From positions 1 to 64,000 of the forward strand of contig JAFSZY010000059.1 of assembly GCA_017458845.1 (NCBI GenBank): a stretch of 64,000 nucleotides of DNA, written 5' to 3'. The position numbers and the translations under genes are program-made. The stretch is from Ruminococcus sp. (lineage in GTDB: Bacteria > Bacillota > Clostridia > Oscillospirales > Acutalibacteraceae). Positions 35,963 through 45,468 of this stretch are shown here, in pieces (within the stretch, counting starts at the first letter, position 1; each line of letters starts with the position of its first letter). The notes beneath the pieces are model-generated. The model did not search any database. It was not told where the DNA came from and saw nothing but the letters and a program-made list of their open reading frames with translations.

Positions 35963-37180
35963 TTAGCTGTTAATATCTTCAATCAGCTTGTCAATTTTAG
36001 CCATCTGCTCGTCGTCGTATTCGGTTTCCTTCTCGTTAAAGGGACTATCGACGTTTTTAGCGTTTGTATGAAAAACTTTTTCCTCAAAATCGTCCACAAC
36101 GCCGCTGTCAACGTAAATAACGTCGTCATCTTCAGTGGGAGCTTCGGGGGGCGCTACCAGGTCATCCTGGTCGCTGTTTCCGCCATATCCGCCGTAGCTG
36201 TAATCATAGTCATAATCCGAGGTGTAATGCTTATCCTTCTCGGTTACATAAACCTCAGATTCCTCGCTGGCGCTTGAGTAATCATAATCATAGTCGCCTG
36301 TCTGCTCCTCGGGAGCGGCTACATAGTTGTCCTGGAACGCGCCGTAAACACGCTGTTCCTCGTCAAAATCGTCCAAGTCAAACTTAATAACCTGCTCTGA
36401 TTTCGTCCTCATAAGATTTGTCATCTCATAAATAAACAGAAGCGCGTATATACCAAGTGAACAAAGGGCAAATCCGAAAACGTTCTCGGAATAATCTATG
36501 CCGTTTTTAATGATATTAAAGACATTTACAGCACCGATTGTCAAACACAGCGAAGCCATAGGCAAACCGTAGAGGAACATAGCTTTTACGGGGTTTCTGC
36601 CGTCAACTGTAGCTATTATCATAGAAAGCTTAAACAGGAAAATCATCATAAACGCCAAAGCGAAAAGCTTGAACTCGTCAACATCGGCAACAGAAACCTT
36701 ACGGTTCTCAAGGAACTCATAAACAAGCACAAGTCCCGCCCACACGGGCATAGCGAGAAGCAAAGCGCCCATACGCGGGAGGAAGTTTCTGCCCTGAATA
36801 TGAGCAAGCGAGATTACAACCAGACATATAGCCGTAACCATGCCAAGTACGGTCATAGTCAAGCTCAGAAAATCAAACTTCTTGTTCTGAAGAGCAAGAA
36901 TCGTAATCAACGCTGATTTTGACGTTATTAACGCTGCCGAAATAAGTAGGAATACCGCGGCGGGAATGTTGCGGGAAAGCAAATACGCGGGCGAAGTTAC
37001 CTTGTCTCTCGCGACAAATATAATATTGATTATAAAAGTCAGAAGTATCAGTCCGAGCGCTGTATAAGAGAGCATTTTCCCCGGAAGCGACGGAAAAATA
37101 CTGAAGGACTCCATAGCCTTGAGAATAATAGCAATCAGAGTCACAGGTATAAAGGTCGCCCAACAAAGTTTCGATTTCAT
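35963..37180 (-). CDS. Polytopic membrane protein with acidic Tyr/Asp-rich tail
   Basis: A 405-residue protein of unrecognised family. About eight hydrophobic segments fill residues 5-255. The cytoplasmic C-terminal 145 residues are strongly acidic and low-complexity, with repeated DYDYDYS-type runs and a GGYGG stretch, then an Asp/Glu-rich end. The tail is probably disordered and could bind a protein partner, a metal or the wall machinery. There is no clear transporter motif. It is a single gene on the minus strand, with thrS regulation beginning immediately after its stop. Confidence 0.7.
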   Translation of the reverse strand: MKSKLCWATFIPVTLIAIILKAMESFSIFPSLPGKMLSYTALGLILLTFIINIIFVARDKVTSPAYLLSRNIPAAVFLLISAALITSKSALITILALQNKKFDFLSLTMTVLGMVTAICLVVISLAHIQGRNFLPRMGALLLAMPVWAGLVLVYEFLENRKVSVADVDEFKLFALAFMMIFLFKLSMIIATVDGRNPVKAMFLYGLPMASLCLTIGAVNVFNIIKNGIDYSENVFGFALCSLGIYALLFIYEMTNLMRTKSEQVIKFDLDDFDEEQRVYGAFQDNYVAAPEEQTGDYDYDYSSASEESEVYVTEKDKHYTSDYDYDYSYGGYGGNSDQDDLVAPPEAPTEDDDVIYVDSGVVDDFEEKVFHTNAKNVDSPFNEKETEYDDEQMAKIDKLIEDINS

Positions 37181-37283
37181 ATAACTATCCTTTCAATGAG
37201 GTTAATAGTTGTAATAATACATATTTTTAAACATATAATATTTTAAGACAAACTGTCAATTATGTCAAGGAATAAAAAGCAAA

Positions 37284-37874
37284 ATGAGTAAAAATATGAA
37301 AAAACATTTTACCGCGCTCGTTCTTATCGCGGTATTTTTAACAGCGATTCCGCTGATGACAATCAGAATTAATATCCCAAAATCAGCAAATAAGAAAAAC
37401 TCGGCGCAAGAACCAGTTAAACTAACAGATATGCTTGCGAATGAGTTTAAAGAGGGCTACTGCGAGGAAGGACTGAAAGCGATAGGTATAATTCTAAATT
37501 CGAATTATAAAGCGGGCGAAAAAGTAAACACCTTGAGTAAAACAGAATTTTTTAAAAAATACAAAAACGGAAAGAATTATTATTCTTTAATAGAAAAATT
37601 ATCCGAAGAACTGAAAGACCAATGCATTACATATAAAGAAAAAGCCGTTAAAATACCATATTATTACATTACAAACGGCGACTGTAAAACCGACCTGCCG
37701 TATATAAAAAGCACCGCCAATCCGTGGGATTTGTTAAATCCAAAATACACTTTTGACGCCAAGTCGGGAGTCAGCCTGAACAGCATAAATGAAATGTGCA
37801 GGAAAGGTCTGAGCTGCGAGGATGCCCTGAACAGATATTTTGAAAATATAAAAATAACCGCTGTTAAAGACTAA
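37284..37874 (+). CDS. Secreted protein with partial SpoIID-like domain
   Basis: A 196-residue protein with an N-terminal membrane segment (about 8-26). The remainder resembles a shortened SpoIID/LytB-type domain: LTDMLANEFKEGYCEEGLKAIGI (usually the AxVxAExP...EALKAQA region), VKIPYYYITNG (usually the FYHSTSGG region) and LPYIKSTANPWD, which matches the SpoIID segment PYL-S-PWD well. The catalytic Glu region is altered and the domain is shorter than usual (about 300 residues), so it may not be an active lytic transglycosylase. AT-rich. The ribosome site is weak, and the start could be Met1 or Met5. Divergent from the polytopic membrane protein. Confidence 0.55.
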   Translation: MSKNMKKHFTALVLIAVFLTAIPLMTIRINIPKSANKKNSAQEPVKLTDMLANEFKEGYCEEGLKAIGIILNSNYKAGEKVNTLSKTEFFKKYKNGKNYYSLIEKLSEELKDQCITYKEKAVKIPYYYITNGDCKTDLPYIKSTANPWDLLNPKYTFDAKSGVSLNSINEMCRKGLSCEDALNRYFENIKITAVKD

Positions 37875-37886
37875 CAGCGGTTTTTG
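37857..37886 (+). terminator. Terminator overlapping the SpoIID-like gene end
   Basis: A 10-bp stem ACCGCTGTTA/TAACAGCGGT followed by five T residues. The stop codon is in the right arm. Confidence 0.85.
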
Positions 37887-37888
37887 AT

Positions 37889-39238
37889 TTAAAAATTCCT
37901 GTAATGCTTGACATTGCGCTTGCGCTTGCGGTTGCGGCGCTTAATTATTGAACTGATAATAATATATATTACAAGCAGGATAATAATAAGCACAATTATC
38001 AGCACAAACCAGTTAGAAGCTACGATTCCCTGGATAACAGAGAACACATACAAAATACCGCTGCGCTCTATTGTCTCGCTGGAAACAAGATTAACTACAC
38101 CGATTTTCTGTTTGCCTTCAGCGTCGGAACCGTTATAGTAGACGGTAGCTTTGCCTATTACGTCGCCCTCATTAATGGTAGCGTCAACACTTTCGGGGAC
38201 TTTAGTCTCCACAACTATATCCGAATCCTTGTAGCTTGTCGGAACAATGGCGTTAATGCTCTTTTGAGGAACGAGCTGAACCGAATCCTTGCCCCACGCG
38301 AGGTTCACTTTGACCTCACACATCGGGGTTTCAGACGAAGCTACCTGATTGAGCTCAAGCTCGGTTAAAGCCCATTTGAACATATTTTTGGCGTCAATCA
38401 TTGTGCCGTATTCGTCGGGGTCTTTAATCGGGTTCATCATAAACACGCCGAGGTATGAGTAACCGTCAGCCTCTCCCTTTGTAACAAGGCAGTGTCCCGC
38501 CTCATCGGTTGTACCCGTCTTGATACCCTGAGCGTACTGGTAGTAATAATCTCCGCCGCGGTTGGCGTCTATGAGATAGTTGGTGGTAACGAGAGGATAC
38601 TCGTTGTCAAGGAGATAGAATGTATCTGTATTGGTTATCTTAGCAAACTCGGGAAGAGTGAGCGCGTACTGCGCCATTTTAGCGAGGTCGTTTGCTGTGG
38701 TGTAATGGTCTTTGTGATGTAATCCGTCGGGATTCTCAAAATGAGTATTTTTACAGCCGAGCTCCTTAGCCTTGTCGTTCATCATTTTGACAAAGTCTTT
38801 GATACTGCCCTTGCCTACATAATCGGCGAGCACCATAGCCGCGTCGTTACCCGAGGGTACCATCATACAATAAAGCAAGTCGAGCACAGAAATCTTCTTG
38901 TTGACGTGTTCCTGAAGTCCCGCGCTTGAGCTGCCCGTACCTTTCAGAGTATCGAGAACGCTCTGTTTTACTTTAACCTTGGTTTTCTCGAGATTATCAA
39001 CGTTCTCAACAACAACGATATATGTCATTATCTTGGTTGTCGAAGCGGGATAACGCTTGACATCAGCCTTTTTGCTGAATACGGTCTGTCCCGTATCAAG
39101 ATTAATCAGAAGCGCTGTTTTAGATTTTAACTTTACATCGTTGGTGTAGCTTACTGCCGCCGCGGGTAAAACAGTCACGGACATAATCGTAAACAATACC
39201 AATAATAAAGAAAGAATAACAGATAATTTCTTTTTCAT
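37889..39238 (-). CDS. Serine-type D-alanyl-D-alanine carboxypeptidase (penicillin-binding protein)
   Basis: A 449-residue S11 family carboxypeptidase (DacA/DacF type) that trims the terminal D-Ala of peptidoglycan stems. It has a signal peptide (1-28), the active site SxxK at Ser66-Lys69 (PASTTKIM), the SxN motif in VPSGNDAAM and KTG in GIKTGTTDEAGHC. A C-terminal beta-rich domain is followed by a true membrane helix and a basic tail (about 405-449) in place of the usual amphipathic anchor. It has its own promoter at 39268-39296. Confidence 0.93.
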   Translation of the reverse strand: MKKKLSVILSLLLVLFTIMSVTVLPAAAVSYTNDVKLKSKTALLINLDTGQTVFSKKADVKRYPASTTKIMTYIVVVENVDNLEKTKVKVKQSVLDTLKGTGSSSAGLQEHVNKKISVLDLLYCMMVPSGNDAAMVLADYVGKGSIKDFVKMMNDKAKELGCKNTHFENPDGLHHKDHYTTANDLAKMAQYALTLPEFAKITNTDTFYLLDNEYPLVTTNYLIDANRGGDYYYQYAQGIKTGTTDEAGHCLVTKGEADGYSYLGVFMMNPIKDPDEYGTMIDAKNMFKWALTELELNQVASSETPMCEVKVNLAWGKDSVQLVPQKSINAIVPTSYKDSDIVVETKVPESVDATINEGDVIGKATVYYNGSDAEGKQKIGVVNLVSSETIERSGILYVFSVIQGIVASNWFVLIIVLIIILLVIYIIISSIIKRRNRKRKRNVKHYRNF

Positions 39239-39267
39239 TTTTTCATCTCCTATTTGAGGGTGAGAAT

Positions 39268-39296
39268 ATTATAATACAACTCAGTGTTTTTTTCAA
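39268..39296 (-). promoter_or_regulatory. Promoter of the D-Ala carboxypeptidase gene
   Basis: On the minus strand TTGAAA, a 17-nt spacer and a perfect TATAAT, 30 bp upstream of the start codon and just past the recG stop. Confidence 0.75.
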
Positions 39297-39303
39297 GACG
39301 AAT

Positions 39304-41346
39304 TTAATTGAGTGTTTCGTCGCCTGTTGACTTGAACAAACGGGTTATTTCACCTTTAAGCGCCCTGTAGCGGTCGTCGGTGAAATTGTTTGAATCTTTA
39401 ATGACGTAATCCGCAATCCTCTGGGACAAATCAAGGTTGCGCGTATCGGCGAGACTGCTTATGGAAAGCTTGGGTAAGCCGTGCTGACGCGAGCCGAAAA
39501 AGTCGCCGGGTCCCCTGAGCTTGAAGTCCGCGTCCGCGATTCTGAATCCGTCGCGCGTGGATTTCATTGTTTTGAGACGTTCATACGCATTCTGAGTTGT
39601 GCTGTCTGACACAAGAATACAGTAGCTTTTTTCGTTGCCGCGTCCAACTCTTCCGCGAAGCTGATGGAGCTGCGAAAGCCCAAACCGCTCGGCGTTTTCA
39701 ATCATCATTATTGTGGCGTTGGGGACGTCTATTCCGACCTCGATTACAGTTGTGGAAACAAGTATCTTTATCTTGTCATCGGCAAAATCACGCATAACCG
39801 ATTCTTTTTCGGCGGGCTTCATTTTGCCGTGAAGGATTCCTACGGGGATATCGCTGAAATAGTTGAGCATAAGCTCCGCCGCATACTCCTCGGCGGAAAT
39901 CAGCTCGCTCTCGCTTTCTTCAATCAGTGGACAAACTATGTAAGCTTGTCTGCCCTTTTTGACTTCATCGCGGACAAATCCGAGAGCTCTCACCCGCTTT
40001 GATGAGTCGATAATCAAAGTCTCTATTTCCTGTCGCCCCGGCGGAAGCTCGTCTATAATCGAAATATCCAAATCGCCGAAGATTATTAAGCCCAGCGTTC
40101 TGGGAATCGGAGTAGCGCTCATAACAAGCAAATGCGGGCTGTTGCCCTTTGAGAGCAGTTTTGCCCTCTGGGCTACACCGAAACGGTGTTGTTCATCAGT
40201 TACAACAAGACCTAAGTCGGAGAAGAATGTTTTATCGGTAATCAGGGCGTGGGTACCTATGACAAGGTCAATTTCACCGGACTCAAGTTTTTGCCTTACA
40301 TTGTCTTTCTCGCTTGGCTTAAGCGAGCCTGTAAGGAGCGCGGTCTTAATACCTACGGGTTCCAATAATTCTTTCAAAGAATTATAGTGCTGTTCCGCGA
40401 GTATCTCGGTGGGAGCCATAAAGGCACACTGCTTGCCGTTCTTGATTGTTGTATAACAGATTGAAGCGGCTACTGCCGTTTTGCCCGAGCCTACATCCCC
40501 CTGCACAAGGCGGTTGAGCGTAAGCTCGGGGGTTTTCATATCCTTAACACATTCGCGGATTACTCTTTTTTGAGCGTTTGTCAGCTTAAACGGTAGCAGG
40601 CTCTCAAATTGTCCGGAATAATCCTCGATTATCAAGTTGTGGTTAACCGAGCGTTTTCGGTTTTTCAGATTTCTGAGCCCAAGATTGAGCACAAGCAGCT
40701 CCTCAACAACGAGGCGTTTTCTCGCGCTCTCCAGCGCCGCGATGCTCTCGGGAAAATGGATATTATTTATAGCGTATCTCAAATCGCAAAGCTTATATTT
40801 TTGCCTAAGTTCGTCGGGCAGCGGGTCGTTGACGGTTACGGGGAGTAGCTTCAGCGCCTTTTTCATAGTATTAATTATGAATTTATTGTTAAGTCCAGCC
40901 GTCAGATTATAAACAGGCTGAACCGCGTTAAAGCTCTTGTCGGGCTGGAATACGGGCGAGACCATACTCACGCCGTCGAGGGTGTGAGACACTTTGCCGA
41001 AAAACAGATAAGTCCCGCCATACTTGAGCATATCAACTATATAACGGTTGTTGAAGAACACGAGCTCCGCTCCGCCGCTGTCATCGTAGACCGCTACGCG
41101 GGCGATGAACTTGCCGCTCTTGGTGTAGCCTGTTTTGAAGACGGAACCCACCACCGCGCGGATACATACCGTGGTGTTGTCCTCCACATCGCTTATTTCG
41201 GTGATATCGGACCAATCCTCGTAATCGCGCGGATAGTAATTGAGCAGCTGACCGACAGAATACACACCGAGCTTATGAAAAAGCTCAGCGCGCTTTGAGC
41301 CGATACCGCTAAGTTGTTCAATTTTCATTGAGTATAGTGACGACAT
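39304..41346 (-). CDS. recG: ATP-dependent DNA helicase RecG
   Basis: A 680-residue RecG of normal length. It reverses stalled replication forks and migrates Holliday junctions. It shows an N-terminal wedge/OB domain, then Walker A VQGDVGSGKTAVAA, the DEQH box (VVTDEQHRFGV), motif III VMSATPIPRTL, and the C-terminal helicase and TRG region (QLRGRVGRG and FKLRGPGDFFGSRQHG). The ATG lies 5 nt after AAGGA. It follows fakA on the minus strand, a frequent order in Firmicutes; a palindromic repeat lies between them. Confidence 0.97.
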   Translation of the reverse strand: MSSLYSMKIEQLSGIGSKRAELFHKLGVYSVGQLLNYYPRDYEDWSDITEISDVEDNTTVCIRAVVGSVFKTGYTKSGKFIARVAVYDDSGGAELVFFNNRYIVDMLKYGGTYLFFGKVSHTLDGVSMVSPVFQPDKSFNAVQPVYNLTAGLNNKFIINTMKKALKLLPVTVNDPLPDELRQKYKLCDLRYAINNIHFPESIAALESARKRLVVEELLVLNLGLRNLKNRKRSVNHNLIIEDYSGQFESLLPFKLTNAQKRVIRECVKDMKTPELTLNRLVQGDVGSGKTAVAASICYTTIKNGKQCAFMAPTEILAEQHYNSLKELLEPVGIKTALLTGSLKPSEKDNVRQKLESGEIDLVIGTHALITDKTFFSDLGLVVTDEQHRFGVAQRAKLLSKGNSPHLLVMSATPIPRTLGLIIFGDLDISIIDELPPGRQEIETLIIDSSKRVRALGFVRDEVKKGRQAYIVCPLIEESESELISAEEYAAELMLNYFSDIPVGILHGKMKPAEKESVMRDFADDKIKILVSTTVIEVGIDVPNATIMMIENAERFGLSQLHQLRGRVGRGNEKSYCILVSDSTTQNAYERLKTMKSTRDGFRIADADFKLRGPGDFFGSRQHGLPKLSISSLADTRNLDLSQRIADYVIKDSNNFTDDRYRALKGEITRLFKSTGDETLN

Positions 41347-41370
41347 ATGCTTCCTTTTATAGAAAAACGC

Positions 41371-41393
41371 AGGGATACCGAAAAGGTATCCCC
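41371..41393. repeat. REP-like palindrome, family A, copy between fakA and recG
   Basis: AGGGATACC/GGTATCCCC arms around a short A-rich loop. On the minus strand T residues follow, so it may attenuate recG transcription from fakA. Confidence 0.7.
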
Positions 41394-41407
41394 GTAAGTT
41401 GTATATT

Positions 41408-43066
41408 TTATTCTACACTTAATACAAAGTAGTAAATCGGCTGACCGCCGTTAACGAGTGAAACGTCAACCCTGGAACCGAATCTGTCCTGAATAGCTTC
41501 GTACGCTTCCTGAGCGTCCTCCTCGCTGACATCGGAACCGTAAATAAGAGTTACAAACGAGGTGTCGTGAGTAATCATATTTTTGGCAAGCTTGACAGCC
41601 GCTTTAACGGGAGTTTTCTCGGTAATAGTGAGCTTTCCGTTTTCGAGAGCGATAATTTCGCCCTCTTTAATCTTGTAATGTCCGAACTCGCTGTTGCGCG
41701 CCGCGAATGTTACCTGACCTGTGGCTACCGCCTTGGCGGCGTCCATCATCATATCCTTGTTGCTCGAGGGAGAAAGCTCGGGGTCATAGTTCAATATAGC
41801 TGTCATTCCCTGAGGAATAGTGCGTGTGGGAACGATGATGACCTCTCTGTCCTCAACCATCGCTACAGTCTGCTGGGCAGCCATAATGATGTTCTTGTTA
41901 TTTGGAAGAACGAATACTGTCTTGGCCGGAGTCGCCATTACAGCCTCATAGATATCATCTGTGCTGGGGTTCATTGACTGACCGCCCGATACAACATTGG
42001 CGCAGCCGAGATCCTTAAACAGATTTGTCATTCCCTCGCCCGCCGCAACGGCTACAAAACCGATTTCCTCGGTGGGTTCGACAGGCTCAAGCTTCTGCTT
42101 GGGCGCTTCTTTCTTAGCCTTAGCGGCATTATCCTCTTTAGCCTTTTTATGCTGTTCTCTCATATTCTCGACCTTGACGGTGAGGAGCTGACCGTATTCC
42201 AGACCTTTCTTGAGAGCGTCGCCGGGCTGTTCGGTATGAACGTGAACCTTTATGATTTCCTCATCGTTAACAACTACAACGCAGTCGCCGATAGTCTCGA
42301 GGAACAGCCTGAGCTCGTTGGGGTCGGTGCCGATTTCGGTATCACGTCCTACGATAAATTCAGTACAATAGGTGAAGTTGATTACTTCGTCAAATTCAGC
42401 AACGGTGCTTGTGAAGTTGTCGAGCTCCTCCTGAGAATTGTTCTCTTCGTACTCTACAACTACTCCGTCTCTGAAATATGAAAGCATTCCCTCGAAAATC
42501 GAGAGCAAGCCCATTCCGCCCGCGTCAACTACGCCCGCCTTCTTCAAAACGGGGAGATATTCGGGAGTTTTCTCCAGAGCCTCCTCAGCGGATTTGCAAA
42601 TCTGTTCCCAGACATATACGAGGTCGTCGTTCTTGTTGACAACCTTAAGTCCGCCCTCGTAGCCTACACGGGCTACTGTTAGGATTGTACCTTCCGTGGG
42701 TTTCATAACAGCGCTGTAAGCGGCGTCTACACCCAAGCCCAAAGCCTTGACTACGTCCTTGCCCGTAATTTCCTCCTTGTCGCTCAAGCCCTGAGAAAAT
42801 CCTCTGAACAAAAGTGAAAGGATAACGCCCGAGTTGCCTCTGGCGCCTCTAAGCATTGCCGAGGCTATCGCCTTGGCGATTACACCTGCGTTTGTGCTGT
42901 CGTCGTCAGCGATGGCGTTGACAGCGGCGGTGGTGGTCATAGACATATTTGTGCCTGTGTCCCCGTCGGGTACGGGGAAAATGTTGAGGTCGTTAATCAT
43001 AAGCTTCTTACTGCAAATGTTGTTGGAGCCTGAGATAACAGCCTGTTTTAAATCTTGTCCGTTCAT
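41408..43066 (-). CDS. fakA: Fatty acid kinase subunit FakA-like (DAK2 domain) protein
   Basis: A 552-residue protein of the YloV/FakA family. The N-terminal dihydroxyacetone-kinase DhaL-like ATP-binding domain (about 1-200) shows NIFPVPDGDTGTNMSMT, MLRGARGNSGVILS and AGVVDAGGMGL. A middle domain and a C-terminal DegV-like-associated domain follow. FakA phosphorylates fatty acids held by a separate DegV-family FakB protein, feeding exogenous fatty acids into phospholipid synthesis. No fakB is in the window. A ribosome site (AGGAAGTG) precedes the ATG. Cotranscription with recG is likely. Confidence 0.9.
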   Translation of the reverse strand: MNGQDLKQAVISGSNNICSKKLMINDLNIFPVPDGDTGTNMSMTTTAAVNAIADDDSTNAGVIAKAIASAMLRGARGNSGVILSLLFRGFSQGLSDKEEITGKDVVKALGLGVDAAYSAVMKPTEGTILTVARVGYEGGLKVVNKNDDLVYVWEQICKSAEEALEKTPEYLPVLKKAGVVDAGGMGLLSIFEGMLSYFRDGVVVEYEENNSQEELDNFTSTVAEFDEVINFTYCTEFIVGRDTEIGTDPNELRLFLETIGDCVVVVNDEEIIKVHVHTEQPGDALKKGLEYGQLLTVKVENMREQHKKAKEDNAAKAKKEAPKQKLEPVEPTEEIGFVAVAAGEGMTNLFKDLGCANVVSGGQSMNPSTDDIYEAVMATPAKTVFVLPNNKNIIMAAQQTVAMVEDREVIIVPTRTIPQGMTAILNYDPELSPSSNKDMMMDAAKAVATGQVTFAARNSEFGHYKIKEGEIIALENGKLTITEKTPVKAAVKLAKNMITHDTSFVTLIYGSDVSEEDAQEAYEAIQDRFGSRVDVSLVNGGQPIYYFVLSVE

Positions 43067-43154
43067 AAATACACTTCCTAACCTATTGCAACCAATAATG
43101 CGGTATTATACAGATAATATTATACTAATAAAAACAGAATATTTCAAGTGTTTT

Positions 43155-43928
43155 TTACATAATTCTTAATCTTTCGGTAGATTTAGTTTTCGCCGTTTTT
43201 TCATCAATATCAAAAATCACCGCCTCGAGCTTACATTCGCCCTTTTTTATCTCAAAGCGGACAGGCATACGGGTTTTGAATTTATTTATTGCAATTTCGG
43301 GTTTCACTCCCAGGACAGAGTTAATCGGTCCCGTCATTCCGACGTCGGTTATGTAGCCTGTTCCGCCGTCCAGAACGTGGTCGTCCGACGTCTGAACGTG
43401 AGTGTGCGTACCAAAAACCGCCGACACTCTTGAGTCAAGATAATACCCCAGCGCAAGCTTCTCCGAGGTAGTTTCAGCGTGGAAATCCACGACGGTGATT
43501 TTGCTCTCGTTCTTTTCTAGGATGCCGTCAATTATATCGAAAGGGCTTTGTAAGGAATTATCGAGATACATCGTACCGATAAGATTGATTACCGTAACGC
43601 TGATTCTGCCCATATCGAACACGCACACGCCCGTCCCGGGGGTTGTGCCGCTCGGGTAGTTGGCGGGGCGGATTATGTACGGCGTATTGTCGAGGTAGTC
43701 ATATGCCTCTTTGCGGCGGAACGAATGGTTGCCGAGCGTAATAACGTCCACTCCGCTGTCAAAAAGATACTTAGCGGACACGGGAGTCACGCCGTTGCCG
43801 TCGGCGGAGTTTTCGCCGTTGCATATAACCATACCTATTCCGTAAAGCTTTTTGAGGTTAGGCAGCTTGGAGCGCAGAAACTCGCATCCGATTTTGCCTA
43901 CTACATCACCTATACACAATATTCTCAT
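43155..43928 (-). CDS. ymdB: YmdB-family metallophosphoesterase
   Basis: A 257-residue protein of the YmdB family (TIGR00282), of normal size. Metal-binding and catalytic motifs are in place: MRILCIGDVVGKIGCEF, NGENSADGNGVTP, ITLGNHSF, VDFHAETTSEK and FGTHTHVQTSDD. In Bacillus subtilis YmdB is a 2',3'-cyclic nucleotide phosphodiesterase that affects biofilm and motility decisions. Cytoplasmic. The ribosome site is weak. It lies upstream of fakA and downstream of yqfD on the same strand. Confidence 0.93.
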   Translation of the reverse strand: MRILCIGDVVGKIGCEFLRSKLPNLKKLYGIGMVICNGENSADGNGVTPVSAKYLFDSGVDVITLGNHSFRRKEAYDYLDNTPYIIRPANYPSGTTPGTGVCVFDMGRISVTVINLIGTMYLDNSLQSPFDIIDGILEKNESKITVVDFHAETTSEKLALGYYLDSRVSAVFGTHTHVQTSDDHVLDGGTGYITDVGMTGPINSVLGVKPEIAINKFKTRMPVRFEIKKGECKLEAVIFDIDEKTAKTKSTERLRIM

Positions 43929-43971
43929 CTTATCATCTTTCTATTTATTGAGATAAAATAATTATATCATA

Positions 43972-45168
43972 TCACTGAGAGTTATTCAACTTTGACTTTT
44001 TTCTGACTTTTTTCTCTCGGGCTATATTTTTATTGAAGAGATAATCCGCGTTAAGAATATAGCTGTCGGAAGTTTGCGACAGTTTAAGCTTCCGCTGCTT
44101 GACCTCGCTCTTTCCCTCGCAAAAGCACTCATGAAGGAGAAGTCGGGTTCTCAGTATTTTTTCTGCTTCGGGTTTTGTCAGCTTTCGCTTTTTTGTTTCA
44201 AAATAATAGGAGCGGCGGGTAGTTCTGCCGAGAGGTAAAGTTACATCGTTGAGCTTAAGCTTTTCGTTAAGAGTAACGCCGACCTCTGCCCCGCCAAGCG
44301 CCGGCGATAACCTAAAGGGAAACTCAAAGAACAAGAATTTAAGATTTGATTTCTCCGTATAATTCGAATTCAGAATTATTTTGTTCTTTGTTATCGGGAT
44401 TTTGAGCGTATATTTATCAATAACGTCCGCCATAATACGAGCCTCGCTGTGGACATATTTCTTTTTGTCCTCGCCGATTGCGACAGCTGAATTAACCATA
44501 CGCTGACCTTGTGCTATAGCGGAACCGCGCTTGACCTCGCAAGTGCCGTCGCTGACGATAATATCGGTAATTACGCCGTCCGCGGAGGCTACAATATCGC
44601 ACGGGTATGTTTTCTTTTTCATCTTCGGGGGAGCGCTTTGCTGTTTGATTTCAACTGTCGCCACATTATTGAGCATATTTATTGAAATCCACCTGACCTC
44701 GGGGACTTTGAGCATTACCCGCCTTTCAACCTCGGAGATTTTTACCTGACTTTTAAACAATCCGACCCTGAAGCCGCTCTCGTCAAGCGCCTGATTCAGT
44801 TCCACGGAGCTTAGCCCATCCGCGCCGACAACTTTTATATCCCACACAAACTGACTCATTAAAATAAGAATCAACACGGCGGCTATCGCTCCGAAAAGCA
44901 GACCTTTTCGCCTTTTATATTTTTTTATAAAGAACGGAAAACCCTCTCGCTTTTTCACCCTGAGCTTAACCGAAGCCTTGCGGGCTGTAGGACGAATCTT
45001 GAGATAATCTGACAGAAACATTTTCCCGACGTATCCGTTTTCACTCGGAACGAAATCCCAGTTGCGGATTCCACGCTTATTAATCAGGTTCAGAAAGCGC
45101 TCGGGGAACGAGCCGCAGAGCGAAAAAACTACGTACCCTCTGAGCCATCGTATTGTTTTCAGCAGCAT
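43972..45168 (-). CDS. yqfD: Sporulation protein YqfD
   Basis: A 398-residue membrane protein of the YqfD family. A conserved cytoplasmic N-terminal part (RWLRGYVVFSLCGSFPERFL and the ISNRDFVP-like segment NWDFVPSENG) precedes one membrane helix (about 90-112). The outer part includes a POTRA-like region (IKVVGADGLSSVELNQAL) and further beta modules. It is made in the mother cell under sigma-E in Bacillus and Clostridia and is needed for normal sporulation. It follows yqfC by 4 bp, the conserved pair. Its presence supports a spore-forming host. Confidence 0.92.
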   Translation of the reverse strand: MLLKTIRWLRGYVVFSLCGSFPERFLNLINKRGIRNWDFVPSENGYVGKMFLSDYLKIRPTARKASVKLRVKKREGFPFFIKKYKRRKGLLFGAIAAVLILILMSQFVWDIKVVGADGLSSVELNQALDESGFRVGLFKSQVKISEVERRVMLKVPEVRWISINMLNNVATVEIKQQSAPPKMKKKTYPCDIVASADGVITDIIVSDGTCEVKRGSAIAQGQRMVNSAVAIGEDKKKYVHSEARIMADVIDKYTLKIPITKNKIILNSNYTEKSNLKFLFFEFPFRLSPALGGAEVGVTLNEKLKLNDVTLPLGRTTRRSYYFETKKRKLTKPEAEKILRTRLLLHECFCEGKSEVKQRKLKLSQTSDSYILNADYLFNKNIAREKKVRKKSKLNNSQ

Positions 45169-45172
45169 ATTC

Positions 45173-45427
45173 TCACCTTAAAAACTCGGTTTTTGTAATA
45201 TAGCCGTCAATGATAACGGCAGTCGGAGATATACATTTCAGAGTCAAGCCTCTTCCGAAAAAGGCTATAATCATTGAACGGGTGTTGATACGCACAACCT
45301 CACTCTCATATTTCAGCACGCCTGTGGAGCCCTCTACCAGAACGCTCCTGTCCCCCGTAAACTCGATTATCGGGAGATTATAGGTCAGCTCAGCGGGGAT
45401 TTTTCGGCTTTTATCAGTTTTTTTCAT
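45173..45427 (-). CDS. yqfC: YqfC-family sporulation protein
   Basis: An 84-residue YqfC-family protein: PIIEFTGDRSVLVEGSTGVL and the end segment ISPTAVIIDGYITKTEF are typical. Its exact role in the sporulating mother cell is unknown. It is coupled to yqfD (4-bp gap) and is divergent from ylbJ, another sporulation gene, across a 41-bp intergenic region that must hold both promoters. I could not identify a sigma-E consensus with confidence there. Confidence 0.9.
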   Translation of the reverse strand: MKKTDKSRKIPAELTYNLPIIEFTGDRSVLVEGSTGVLKYESEVVRINTRSMIIAFFGRGLTLKCISPTAVIIDGYITKTEFLR

Positions 45428-45468
45428 TATCTATCACCCAATTACATATATATTAAAGGTGAATAAAA

